Origin: Planctomycetaceae bacterium
GTDB lineage: Bacteria; Planctomycetota; Planctomycetia; Pirellulales; Pirellulaceae
Length of the DNA: 9,465 nucleotides
NCBI GenBank assembly: GCA_007129635.1
Contig: SKVE01000149.1
Span: 1 to 9,465 of the forward strand
Reading direction: 5' to 3'
Notes under the pieces: model-generated
Seen by the model: the letters and a program-made list of their open reading frames with translations, nothing else
Told to the model about the DNA's origin: nothing
Database searches by the model: none
Position numbers and translations under genes: made by a program
In this document: one piece after another, positions 1 to 6,065 of the stretch
How positions within the stretch are numbered: position 1 is the stretch's first letter
How the letters are laid out: each line of letters begins with the position of its first letter

Positions 1-241
1 CCGATGAGCCAGACAGGGTCTAAGGAAATCTGGTGGCCGATGTAAGCGAATTGCCCTCATCTTCACCTTGCGAGCAGTGCAAATCGCCCCTGATTGAAGC
101 AACGGCGGATTGAACGGTACCCGCATCCCTGCCAAATAGATGGATGGCACCTATCATGCTTTGCTGCCAAATAGATGGATGGCACCTATCGTGCCCAGGG
201 CTTCGCGACGAATCCGTCGACTCGGCCCCCATTGGCTGGGC
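1..241. other. Intergenic region downstream of the response regulator
   Basis: I see no supportable gene here. A 70-codon minus-strand frame runs through it, but it has no ribosome binding site, resembles no family I know, and translates the two repeat copies in different frames. The region contains the 27-bp direct repeat pair annotated separately, and a short hairpin (CGACG, loop AATC, CGTCG, 206-219) without a U-tract. No convincing terminator for the regulator gene, which ends at 242, is visible. Confidence 0.6.
129..190. repeat. Pair of 27-bp direct repeats, 35-bp period
   Basis: Positions 129-155 and 164-190 are identical over 27 bp and separated by 8 bp. The match continues past the 27th base with one mismatch and then TGC. 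Each copy contains a TGCCA...TGGCA inverted repeat with a 10-nt centre, so each could form a small hairpin in RNA from either strand. The pair lies 52 bp beyond the stop codon of the response regulator, in its presumed 3' untranslated region. No transposase, flanking inverted repeat or array of further copies is visible. It could be a remnant of a dispersed intergenic repeat family, a protein-binding site pair or a local slippage product. Confidence 0.85.
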
Positions 242-1606
242 CTAAGGGGCGTCGCTCTCGAACTGCTTCAGTTTGCGATATAGGGTTTTGCGATCAAGTC
301 CCAGCACGCGGGCGGCGTTGGTTCGGTTGCCGCCCACCGCTTGCAGGACATGCTGGATGTAGCGTTGTTCGACCTGTTCCAGGGGTACCAGTTCGGTCGG
401 GTCGTCACCGCCGATGAAGACTTGCGAAGCTCGGTACTCGCGGACTCGTTCCGGCAGGTCGTCGACCATCAGCTTTTCGTGCTGGGTCAGCGCTACCGCC
501 CGTTCGATCACATTGCGCAATTCGCGGACATTGCCTGGCCACGAGTAGGCCAGCAGCCGTTCTGCTGCATGATGCGAGATTCCGGTCACCGGTCTACTCG
601 ATCGTTTGGCAAAGGTTTCTACGAATGTCTTCGCCAGCACCAACACGTCGGTTCCGCGAGCGCGCAGCGGGGGGATCGTCAACTGGATCACGTTGATGCG
701 GAAGTACAGATCCTCACGAAACCGATTCTCTTCGACCGCCGCTTCCAAGTCGCGGTTGGTCGCGGACAGCATCCGCACGTCGAAAGGCACCTCGCGATCG
801 CCACCGACCGGGCGCAGCCGGTTCTCTTCCAGAGCTCGCAGCAGTTTCGCCTGCATGGCGATCGGCATCTCGCCGATCTCGTCCAGCAACAGCGTGCCGC
901 CTTGGGCTTGCAGGATCAGTCCCTTCCGATCGGCGCGAGCGTCCGTGAAGGCACCGCGAGCGTGCCCAAACAGTTCGCTCTCCAGCAACGTGTCGGGCAA
1001 CGCCGCGCAGTTGACCGCGACGAACGGGCCGCGGGCGCGACGGCTCTGGTCGTGGATGGCGCGTGCCACCAGTTCCTTGCCGGTCCCGCTTTCGCCCGTG
1101 ATCATCACCGCAGCCTCGGCATCCGCAACTCGGACCAACTGATCGAACAGACGCCGCATCGGCGGGCTTTCGCCGATCATTGCCCCGAACCCGTCCTGAC
1201 GCTGAACGGCCTGGCTGAGCCGCTTGACCTGCTCTTGCAGACGATAGTGCTTGACCGCGCGATCCAAGCCGATCGCCAGCAGATCCATCTCGATCGGCTT
1301 GGTCACAAAATCGTAGGCACCCACACGAATCGCGGCGACCGCTGTCTCCAGGCTGCCGAAGGCCGTCATCACGACCACCGGTAGTCCGGGCCGGCTGCCG
1401 ACGATCTGTTCGCACAACTGCAAACCGCTGGTGCCCGGCATCCGCACGTCGGTCAACACCACGTCGAAATCATCCTCACTCAACCTTTGCCAGGCCTCGT
1501 CAGCCGACGTGCACCACGTCGCCGAAAAGTCGCGCAGCCGCAAATCGGTCTGGATCAGTTCACACATGTTCCGTTCGTCATCGACGATCAGGACGTTGCC
1601 ACGCAT
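242..1606 (-). CDS. NtrC-family sigma54-dependent response regulator
   Basis: A 454-residue transcriptional activator with the three standard NtrC-family parts. The receiver domain (about 1-120) has the acidic pair D9/D10, the phospho-acceptor D53 in LTDVRMPG, T81 and K103. The central AAA+ domain (about 142-375) has Walker A GESGTGKE (171-178), Walker B LLLDEIG (239-245), ATNRDL (282-287), the arginine-finger region REDLYFR (297-303) and WPGNVREL (356-363). A C-terminal Fis-type helix-turn-helix ends in NRTNAARVLGLDRKTLYRKL. The sigma54-contact loop reads GAFTDA (218-223) rather than GAFTGA; I recall this variant from other regulators of the family. The start is fixed by AGGAG nine bases upstream. 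The gene follows the sensor kinase by 61 bp on the same strand, so they form a cognate pair and probably an operon. Likely targets are the two sigma54-type promoters upstream of the kinase and of htrA. Confidence 0.96.
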   Translation of the reverse strand: MRGNVLIVDDERNMCELIQTDLRLRDFSATWCTSADEAWQRLSEDDFDVVLTDVRMPGTSGLQLCEQIVGSRPGLPVVVMTAFGSLETAVAAIRVGAYDFVTKPIEMDLLAIGLDRAVKHYRLQEQVKRLSQAVQRQDGFGAMIGESPPMRRLFDQLVRVADAEAAVMITGESGTGKELVARAIHDQSRRARGPFVAVNCAALPDTLLESELFGHARGAFTDARADRKGLILQAQGGTLLLDEIGEMPIAMQAKLLRALEENRLRPVGGDREVPFDVRMLSATNRDLEAAVEENRFREDLYFRINVIQLTIPPLRARGTDVLVLAKTFVETFAKRSSRPVTGISHHAAERLLAYSWPGNVRELRNVIERAVALTQHEKLMVDDLPERVREYRASQVFIGGDDPTELVPLEQVEQRYIQHVLQAVGGNRTNAARVLGLDRKTLYRKLKQFESDAP

Positions 1607-1667
1607 CCTTCGCTACTCCTTCGTTGTTCATCAGTGTCCGAAGTGCCCATCAAGGGCCGTTCTTCGG

Positions 1668-3125
1668 TCAACCCGTCTGTTCGGGAAGCAACACAGTAAA
1701 CCGGCTACCTTCGCCCACCCGGCTTTGTACCTCCATCCAGCCACCGTGTTCACGAACGATGCCCTCGGCGATTGACAGCCCCAAGCCTGTCCCCTCGCCG
1801 ACCTGTTTGGTCGTAAAAAACGGCTCGAAGATATGCTCCTGGTCTTCCGAAGCGATCCCCGCCCCTTGGTCCTCGACGCTCAGGAAAACGCACGTGGTCG
1901 GAACTTTGCCGGAGTCTTCCGCCGTCGCTTGGGTGCCCATCCGCACGCAGACGTTACCGCCATGGTCCATCGCTTGGATGGCGTTCATCACCAGGTTGGT
2001 GACCACCTGCTGGATCTGTGCAAAATCGGCACAGGCCATCACCGGGTGCCCGTTGTCTTCGACGATCAGATGGACCCCACGCTTTGTTGCCAGCGGTTCG
2101 AGCAATTGGGTCGTCTGCCGCGCGACCTCGCGCAGATCGATCTGGGTGCGTTGCGGGGAACGGCGGCGAGCGAAATCGAGAAGTTGACGAATAATCCCCG
2201 TGATCCGATCGGCTTCGGCCTTGATCGTCCGAGCACTCTGCTGGATCTCCTGCTCGGACAACTTGCCACTGGCGATCAAACCGGCTCGCCCCGAGACCAC
2301 ATTCAGCGGCGTGCCCAGTTCGTGTGCGATGCCTGCGGCCAATCGGCCAACCGTTTTCAGTCGATCGGCGTGCCGCAATTGTTCCATCGCGGCCAGTCGC
2401 TCGGACGTCTCGACGCCGATCTGTTGCTGCTGGTCGTCCAACTGGGAGCACATCTCATTCAGGGCCACGGCTAACTGGCCCAGTTCGTCGCGGCTTTTCA
2501 GATCCAAAGGAGCCGAGAAATCGCCCTGTCCAACACGATGGGTCTTGGCGATCAATTGATCCAACGGGCGCCCCACCCAGCGTACCCCGACCAACCAGCA
2601 CACCAGAACCCCGGCGATCGACATCGCACCGATCGACGCCAGGCCGGCGATCAGGGTCGTGTGCGCTTGATCATCCAATGACTGAAGCGATTCGGCCAGT
2701 TCGAGTCCGCCCAGACGACCACTTTCCAGCCGGATCGGACAGTAGGTCAGCAGGTGCCGAACACCCGAGGGATCGCGGACCGTAATCGTCTCGATACTAC
2801 CGTCCCACACTCGCACCAGCCGGTCGACGGGAACAAGAGGCCGGTACGGTTCGGCCTCATTATCGTCCAGCCAGACCCAACGGACTCGAAGTTGCTCCCA
2901 CTGATTGCCGTTCTGTTGCAGGACTCGCACAAACATGTCCGGCACTCGACTTGTCCCACTTGCCTGTAACTGCAATCGCAACTGGCGGGCGATCTCTTCC
3001 GCCCGCACGACGTGCTGACGCTCGAGACGCGTAAACCCTTGCCAGACGGCGAAGTAACCGGCGACTCCCGCCAGCAGCACCACAATGGCAAAGAACACCA
3101 GCATCAGTTTGGCGGCCAATTTCAT
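1668..3125 (-). CDS. Membrane sensor histidine kinase (HAMP-HisKA-HATPase)
   Basis: A 485-residue sensor kinase. Membrane segment 1 spans about 7-29. An extracytoplasmic sensor region of about 125 residues follows, then membrane segment 2 (157-181) and a HAMP linker (about 182-235). The HisKA domain has the phospho-histidine H268 in GIAHELGTPLN. The ATPase domain has an N box with N381 (NLVMNAIQA), the D box VEDQGAGI (417-424), FEPFFTTK (433-440) and GEGTGLGLSI (443-452). All catalytic motifs are present and there is no receiver domain. The H-box form resembles NtrB/ZraS-type kinases that partner NtrC-family regulators, which fits the regulator encoded 61 bp downstream. I chose ATG 3125 over an in-frame ATG at 3254: AGGAG lies nine bases upstream and the first membrane helix follows at once, whereas the extra 43 residues are hydrophilic and unlike a kinase N-terminus. 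The signal sensed cannot be read from the sequence. Confidence 0.95.
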   Translation of the reverse strand: MKLAAKLMLVFFAIVVLLAGVAGYFAVWQGFTRLERQHVVRAEEIARQLRLQLQASGTSRVPDMFVRVLQQNGNQWEQLRVRWVWLDDNEAEPYRPLVPVDRLVRVWDGSIETITVRDPSGVRHLLTYCPIRLESGRLGGLELAESLQSLDDQAHTTLIAGLASIGAMSIAGVLVCWLVGVRWVGRPLDQLIAKTHRVGQGDFSAPLDLKSRDELGQLAVALNEMCSQLDDQQQQIGVETSERLAAMEQLRHADRLKTVGRLAAGIAHELGTPLNVVSGRAGLIASGKLSEQEIQQSARTIKAEADRITGIIRQLLDFARRRSPQRTQIDLREVARQTTQLLEPLATKRGVHLIVEDNGHPVMACADFAQIQQVVTNLVMNAIQAMDHGGNVCVRMGTQATAEDSGKVPTTCVFLSVEDQGAGIASEDQEHIFEPFFTTKQVGEGTGLGLSIAEGIVREHGGWMEVQSRVGEGSRFTVLLPEQTG

Positions 3126-3134
3126 CTGGGCTGT

Positions 3135-3139
3135 CTCCT
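3135..3139 (-). promoter_or_regulatory. Ribosome binding site of the histidine kinase
   Basis: AGGAG on the minus strand, nine bases before ATG 3125. It decides the kinase start in favour of the shorter protein, whose first transmembrane helix begins at residue 7. Confidence 0.75.
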
Positions 3140-3337
3140 GTGACCGCGAGGTCTCTCGGCGTGCTGGGGCATTTCGCCACACTGGGGAAATGTGACCCAA
3201 ACTTGTCTCTTCAAATGCCTGAGACTTGCGGTCGTTCGAATCGTCTGAACACACATTTTACCTGAAAACCAATCAATGCTCGACCCTGCTGGGGAATTAG
3301 CGATCCCGCCAAACATGCTTTTTCCTGAGAAATCCCG

Positions 3338-3367
3338 ACGGCTACGCTCCGAGCCGTTTTTCTTTTT
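3338..3367 (+). terminator. Dyad with T-rich tail in the divergent spacer (terminator or enhancer site)
   Basis: ACGGCT, an 8-nt centre and AGCCGT form a perfect 6-bp inverted repeat (3338-3357), followed by a run of ten T in eleven positions to 3367. Read on the plus strand this has the form of an intrinsic terminator, yet no plus-strand gene lies upstream within the spacer. It could end a short untranslated transcript. Alternatively, it is the enhancer dyad for the sigma54 activator: its centre lies about 100 bp upstream of the start predicted for the plus-strand sigma54 promoter, a usual distance for such sites. The two readings are not exclusive. Confidence 0.45.
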
Positions 3368-3384
3368 GCACTCGTAATAAGATG

Positions 3385-3400
3385 TGCGAATTCTGTGCCA
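3385..3400 (-). promoter_or_regulatory. Putative sigma54 (-24/-12) promoter toward the histidine kinase operon
   Basis: The minus strand reads TGGCACAGAATTCGCA against the sigma54 consensus TGGCACG-N4-TTGCW, so 10 of 12 specified positions match. The GG and GC dinucleotides are exactly 10 bases apart, as sigma54 promoters require. The predicted start is near 3374, giving the kinase mRNA a leader of about 250 nt. It is back-to-back with a second such element facing htrA, and the operon it would drive encodes a sigma54 activator, so autoregulation is likely. The long leader is somewhat unusual. Confidence 0.6.
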
Positions 3401-3405
3401 CGAAA

Positions 3406-3420
3406 AAACATTCAATGTTT
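3406..3420. promoter_or_regulatory. 15-bp palindrome between the two sigma54 elements
   Basis: AAACATTCAATGTTT is a perfect 7-bp inverted repeat around a central C. It fills most of the 20-bp gap between the two outward-facing -24 elements and directly abuts the plus-strand one. It could be an operator for a factor acting on both promoters, or AT-rich spacer that is symmetric by chance. Enhancers for sigma54 activators usually lie further upstream. Confidence 0.4.
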
Positions 3421-3436
3421 CGGCACGGGAAGTGCT
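3421..3436 (+). promoter_or_regulatory. Putative sigma54 (-24/-12) promoter of htrA
   Basis: The plus strand reads CGGCACGGGAAGTGCT against TGGCACG-N4-TTGCW. Ten of 12 specified positions match, and GG (3422-3423) and GC (3434-3435) are exactly 10 bases apart. The predicted start is near 3447, giving a leader of about 70 nt before htrA. The leader contains a small hairpin (TCTCC, loop AAGTC, GGAGA, 3469-3483) ahead of the ribosome binding site. No better sigma70-type promoter is visible in front of htrA. Confidence 0.65.
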
Positions 3437-3505
3437 TGAACGGGAGAGTCAGACGAGCATTGCTACAGTCTCCAAGTCGGAGAACGAAATCAATCGAGCA
3501 ACAGC

Positions 3506-3513
3506 AAAGGAGG
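3506..3513 (+). promoter_or_regulatory. Ribosome binding site of htrA
   Basis: AAAGGAGG is a near-perfect Shine-Dalgarno sequence. It lies 4 bases before the first ATG (3518) and 7 bases before the second, adjacent ATG (3521). Spacing favours the second ATG, so the protein may begin one residue later than annotated. Confidence 0.8.
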
Positions 3514-3517
3514 ACAG

Positions 3518-5131
3518 ATGATGTCGATGAGGATTTTGAATCGTCAAACGTTTTTGGTCGCTACCTTGGTGGCGCTTGTCACTGCCATTGGGATCAATGC
3601 GGTGACCAGCGGGTCCAGCCCCTTGTTTCCAGGCGGCGTGGTGACGCCGATTCGGTACGCTCCTACGGAGATTCCGCCGGTGACGCCCGAGCAGGCGGAG
3701 CGAGCACTCAGTTCTGCTCGTGACCTTTCGACGGCGTTCCGCGTGGCCAGCGAACAGGTCTTGCCATCGGTGGTCGCCATCGAAACCACCGCGGCCGCAG
3801 TCCAGGCGCCAAGCGAGCGGCGGCCATCCCCCACACCGCGGGGACGAAGCCCACTTCCCCCGGGACAGAATCCATTCGAGGGAACGCCCTTCGAAGAATT
3901 CTTCCGTGACATGCCGTTCGGAGAGGGCCACCGATTCGAGATGCCGCCCGGCCAGCAGATGCCGCGCCGCAGCGGGTTGGGGTCCGGAGTCATCTTCGAT
4001 GAAGCGGGGCTGATCATGACCAACAACCATGTCGTTGCGGGAAGCGGTTCGGTCAACGTCCGATTGCACGATGGTCGTGAGTACACCGCCAGCGAAGTTT
4101 GGACAGACCCGAGGACAGATATCGCCGTATTGAAGATTGACGGAGCGGACGATCTGGTCGCCGCTCGCCTGGGTAATAGTGATGCCATGGCGATCGGGGA
4201 TTGGGTGCTGGCATTGGGACAGCCCTTCGGTTTGGAGAGCACCGTGACGGCGGGCATCATCAGTGCCAAGCATCGCGGGCTGGGCATCGCCCAGCGGGAA
4301 AGCTTCCTGCAAACCGATGCGGCGATCAATCCGGGCAACAGCGGAGGACCGTTGGTGAATCTGGATGGCGAGGTGATTGGGATCAACACGGCCATCTCAA
4401 CTCGCAGCGGAGGTAACGAAGGTATCGGATTCGCAGTGCCTGTGAATCGAGCCAGGTGGGTTGCTCAGCAACTTGCGACAGACGGGGTCGTTCGACGTGC
4501 GTACCTGGGCGTGGTCATCCAACCGGTGACCCAGGAGTTGGCCGATCAGTTCCAGGTGCGCCCTCGTCAAGGCGTGGTCGTGTCCGAGGTGCTGCCAGAC
4601 ACACCAGCAGCCAAGGCGGGCGTCCAGTCGGGCGATGTCATCCTGGAAATCGCCGGAATTCGGGTGTCCAGTTCGCAAGAGCTGATCGCGCTGGTGGAGC
4701 AAGCCGAACTTGGCAAGCCGCATGCCCTGACGATCAAGCGGAACGGAAAGATGCAGGAGCTGGCCTTCACCCCCGAATCGCAACCTGATGACTACGGTCT
4801 TGCCCAACGCGAGGCGCCTCAGGATCGACCTGCAGAGGGTTCGCAATTCGACGAGCTGGGCCTGGAACTCGGCTCGCTGGAACCGGAAGTAGCTCAGCAA
4901 CTGGGACTGCAGGACGTGGAAGGAGTCGTGATCATGGGGGTCCAGCAAGGCAGCGTCGCCGATCGCGCTGGATTGGATGGCGGCATGGTCATCACGCAGA
5001 TCAATCGCCAGCCGGTGAAGGATCTGGCGTCGGCCGAAAAAGTCCTGGAAGACGCTTCGTTGCAGGAAGGCATTCTGCTGCTGATCCGAACAGCTCAGGG
5101 ATCGCGCTTCGTCGTGTTACGACAAGCCTGA
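3518..5131 (+). CDS. htrA: HtrA/DegP-family periplasmic serine protease with two PDZ domains
   Basis: A 537-residue exported protease-chaperone that degrades or refolds damaged envelope proteins. Residues 7-30 are a hydrophobic signal peptide or signal anchor. The trypsin-like domain (about 75-325) carries the full triad: H171 in TNNHVV, D201 in RTDIAVL and S275 in GNSGGP. An extended Pro-rich loop (about 95-150, with FEEFFRDMPF) precedes the catalytic His, like the LA loop of DegP. PDZ1 spans about 328-415 (AYLGV, then GVVVSEVLPDTPAAKAGVQSGD) and PDZ2 about 445-535 (GVVIMGVQQGSVADRAGL). Length and layout match DegP/DegQ. It is divergent from a sensor kinase/NtrC-type regulator pair and preceded by a sigma54-type promoter, which suggests induction by that pair, comparable in logic to CpxAR control of degP but with a different regulator class. 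DegP versus DegQ identity cannot be settled from the sequence alone. Confidence 0.95.
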   Translation: MMSMRILNRQTFLVATLVALVTAIGINAVTSGSSPLFPGGVVTPIRYAPTEIPPVTPEQAERALSSARDLSTAFRVASEQVLPSVVAIETTAAAVQAPSERRPSPTPRGRSPLPPGQNPFEGTPFEEFFRDMPFGEGHRFEMPPGQQMPRRSGLGSGVIFDEAGLIMTNNHVVAGSGSVNVRLHDGREYTASEVWTDPRTDIAVLKIDGADDLVAARLGNSDAMAIGDWVLALGQPFGLESTVTAGIISAKHRGLGIAQRESFLQTDAAINPGNSGGPLVNLDGEVIGINTAISTRSGGNEGIGFAVPVNRARWVAQQLATDGVVRRAYLGVVIQPVTQELADQFQVRPRQGVVVSEVLPDTPAAKAGVQSGDVILEIAGIRVSSSQELIALVEQAELGKPHALTIKRNGKMQELAFTPESQPDDYGLAQREAPQDRPAEGSQFDELGLELGSLEPEVAQQLGLQDVEGVVIMGVQQGSVADRAGLDGGMVITQINRQPVKDLASAEKVLEDASLQEGILLLIRTAQGSRFVVLRQA

Positions 5132-5220
5132 TCGGTGATGCTCAGGCCAGGCGTCTGAGCCAGAAAACTCCAGCCCTGCGGCCCGGTGTACTCCTCTTCA
5201 CCGCGGCCGCATCCCGGGGA

Positions 5221-5257
5221 GCCCGGTTTCGTTATCGAAGCCGGGCTTCCTCCTTTT
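5221..5257 (+). terminator. Intrinsic terminator of htrA
   Basis: GCCCGGTTTCG (5221-5231), loop TTAT and CGAAGCCGGGC (5236-5246) form an 11-bp stem with one G-U pair, extendable by flanking A-U and G-U pairs, and are followed by the pyrimidine/T-rich TTCCTCCTTTT. It lies 90 bp after the htrA stop codon. On the minus strand the stem lacks a following T-run, so it should act mainly on htrA transcripts, although transcripts of the convergent small gene would also reach it. Confidence 0.85.
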
Positions 5258-5299
5258 CCCGCCATGGCAAGCCGCCCTTCATGGGAAATCACCCGGCGA

Positions 5300-5632
5300 T
5301 CAAAACACGTCCAACATGAAGTGGTGCCCCGAGTGCCAGCGACGTCCGGCTGGGTAGTAGTTATGCCATTGCTGGTTGTAGACCGGGATCCGCATTTCCT
5401 GCGGATATCGGTAGTACAAGTCCTCGCTGCTGCGATAGTACTCGTTACCCCAGAAGTTTTGCGGGTAAAACACGTAGGGATAATGGTAAAATCGTTCCCA
5501 GTCCCGGTTCCCGTACGCCCCGCCCCAGACTCGGCCAAAAGCACGCTGCTGGTCCGCCGAGGCTGGCGTGGCCTGCAAACAGAACGAAAGGACGGAAACG
5601 GCCAATAACGCCAAAACGGCTCGACGAATCAT
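5300..5632 (-). CDS. Small secreted Tyr/Trp-rich protein (planctomycete conserved hypothetical)
   Basis: A 110-residue exported protein of unknown function. Residues 1-27 form a signal peptide: basic MIRR, a hydrophobic core, then the PASA cleavage site before DQQRAFG. The mature part of about 83 residues is extraordinarily rich in Tyr, Trp, Phe, His and Arg, with motifs such as RVWGGAYGNRDWERFYHYPY and YYRSSEDLYYRYPQEMR. It has no cysteine after the signal peptide and no enzymatic motif. I recall similar short proteins in Pirellulaceae genomes, some automatically labelled calmodulin-binding, a label the sequence here does not support. Start ATG 5632 is chosen because the signal peptide begins there; a GTG codon directly precedes it and a G-rich stretch lies about 8 bases upstream. 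Upstream ATGs would add a non-signal leader. It is convergent with htrA and divergent from the hexapeptide-repeat gene. Confidence 0.8.
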   Translation of the reverse strand: MIRRAVLALLAVSVLSFCLQATPASADQQRAFGRVWGGAYGNRDWERFYHYPYVFYPQNFWGNEYYRSSEDLYYRYPQEMRIPVYNQQWHNYYPAGRRWHSGHHFMLDVF

Positions 5633-5701
5633 CACAATTCCCCCCGGGATGGTGACAGTTGGTGCATCTAGCTGACTCAGCAGCTTACATCGGCTAACCG
5701 T

Positions 5702-5718
5702 CGCTAATGGCATTAGCG
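5702..5718. promoter_or_regulatory. 17-bp palindrome, candidate operator
   Basis: CGCTAATGGCATTAGCG is a perfect 8-bp inverted repeat around one central G. A further copy of the half-site CTAATG occurs at 5742-5747. It lies 70 bp upstream of the minus-strand small gene start, where an operator for that gene would be expected. Which protein binds it is unknown. Confidence 0.5.
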
Positions 5719-5951
5719 CAAAAACCGGCAAAACCGGTCATCTAATGCGGCGAACGTATATCCAGCGCGCCCCGCGGCCGACGTTGCCACGAACAGAAAG
5801 CTAACGTTCAGGGCGGTCGCCGAGCGACCGAAAATAAGCTTGGATCGGCGTCAAACTGCAGCATTTCGCGATTGTTAACCCGCGTTCGAAGGACATCCGG
5901 CGCGGCGGGACCAGGGCCGTAATTATTGCCCCATTCTTTGCAGATTAACGC

Positions 5952-5979
5952 TTGAGTTGCAATTTGCTTGCAGTATAAT
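5952..5979 (+). promoter_or_regulatory. Sigma70-type promoter of the hexapeptide-repeat gene
   Basis: A perfect TATAAT -10 box (5974-5979) is preceded by TTGAGT (5952-5957) with a 16-bp spacer. The predicted start is near 5986, giving a leader of about 80 nt before ATG 6066. It is the clearest sigma70-type promoter in the window. Confidence 0.65.
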
Positions 5980-6047
5980 GGGGAGATACGGGCAATCTAG
6001 GCGCGATTGCACCGATGATTCAGGGGATTTGTATCACTACACCAGTT

Positions 6048-6055
6048 GAGGAGGG
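6048..6055 (+). promoter_or_regulatory. Ribosome binding site of the hexapeptide-repeat gene
   Basis: GAGGAGGG lies about 10 bases upstream of ATG 6066. It falls inside the frame opened by the earlier in-frame ATG (6015), which lacks such a site, so it selects ATG 6066, where the signal peptide starts. Confidence 0.75.
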
Positions 6056-6065
6056 AAGAAAGACT

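Larger units (their letters stand above)
5633..6065. other. 433-bp divergent intergenic region
   Basis: No gene is visible. Besides the palindrome at 5702-5718 and the promoter at 5952-5979, it has a perfect 7-bp stem with a 3-nt loop (CGGTCGC/GCGACCG, 5814-5830) without a U-tract on either strand, and a spaced duplication of AAAACCGG (5721-5737). I could not identify a convincing promoter for the minus-strand small gene. Confidence 0.6.

Noticed and set aside
341..1384. Long plus-strand open frame (347 codons) opposite the response regulator
   Set aside because: It is the antisense of a gene with every family motif in place; its translation is Gln/His/Arg-rich, matches nothing I recognise and lacks a ribosome binding site. 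GC-rich codon bias leaves such frames open.
1624..2785. Several plus-strand open frames opposite the histidine kinase
   Set aside because: Shadows of a well-supported kinase gene with no domain signal or ribosome binding site.
3126..3254. N-terminal extension of the histidine kinase to ATG 3254
   Set aside because: The extra 43 residues are polar and non-family-like, and AGGAG is correctly placed for ATG 3125, which directly precedes the first membrane helix.
3255..3260. TAAAAT on the minus strand as a sigma70 -10 box for the kinase
   Set aside because: No acceptable -35 box at 16-18 bp; only three of six bases match. It cannot be excluded but is weaker than the sigma54 match.
3122..3415. 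Minus-strand frames of 97 and 66 codons in the divergent spacer
   Set aside because: No ribosome binding site, low-complexity polar translations, and they overlap the promoter elements and the kinase leader.
5814..5830. Hairpin CGGTCGC/GCGACCG as a terminator
   Set aside because: No T-run follows on either strand and no gene ends nearby.
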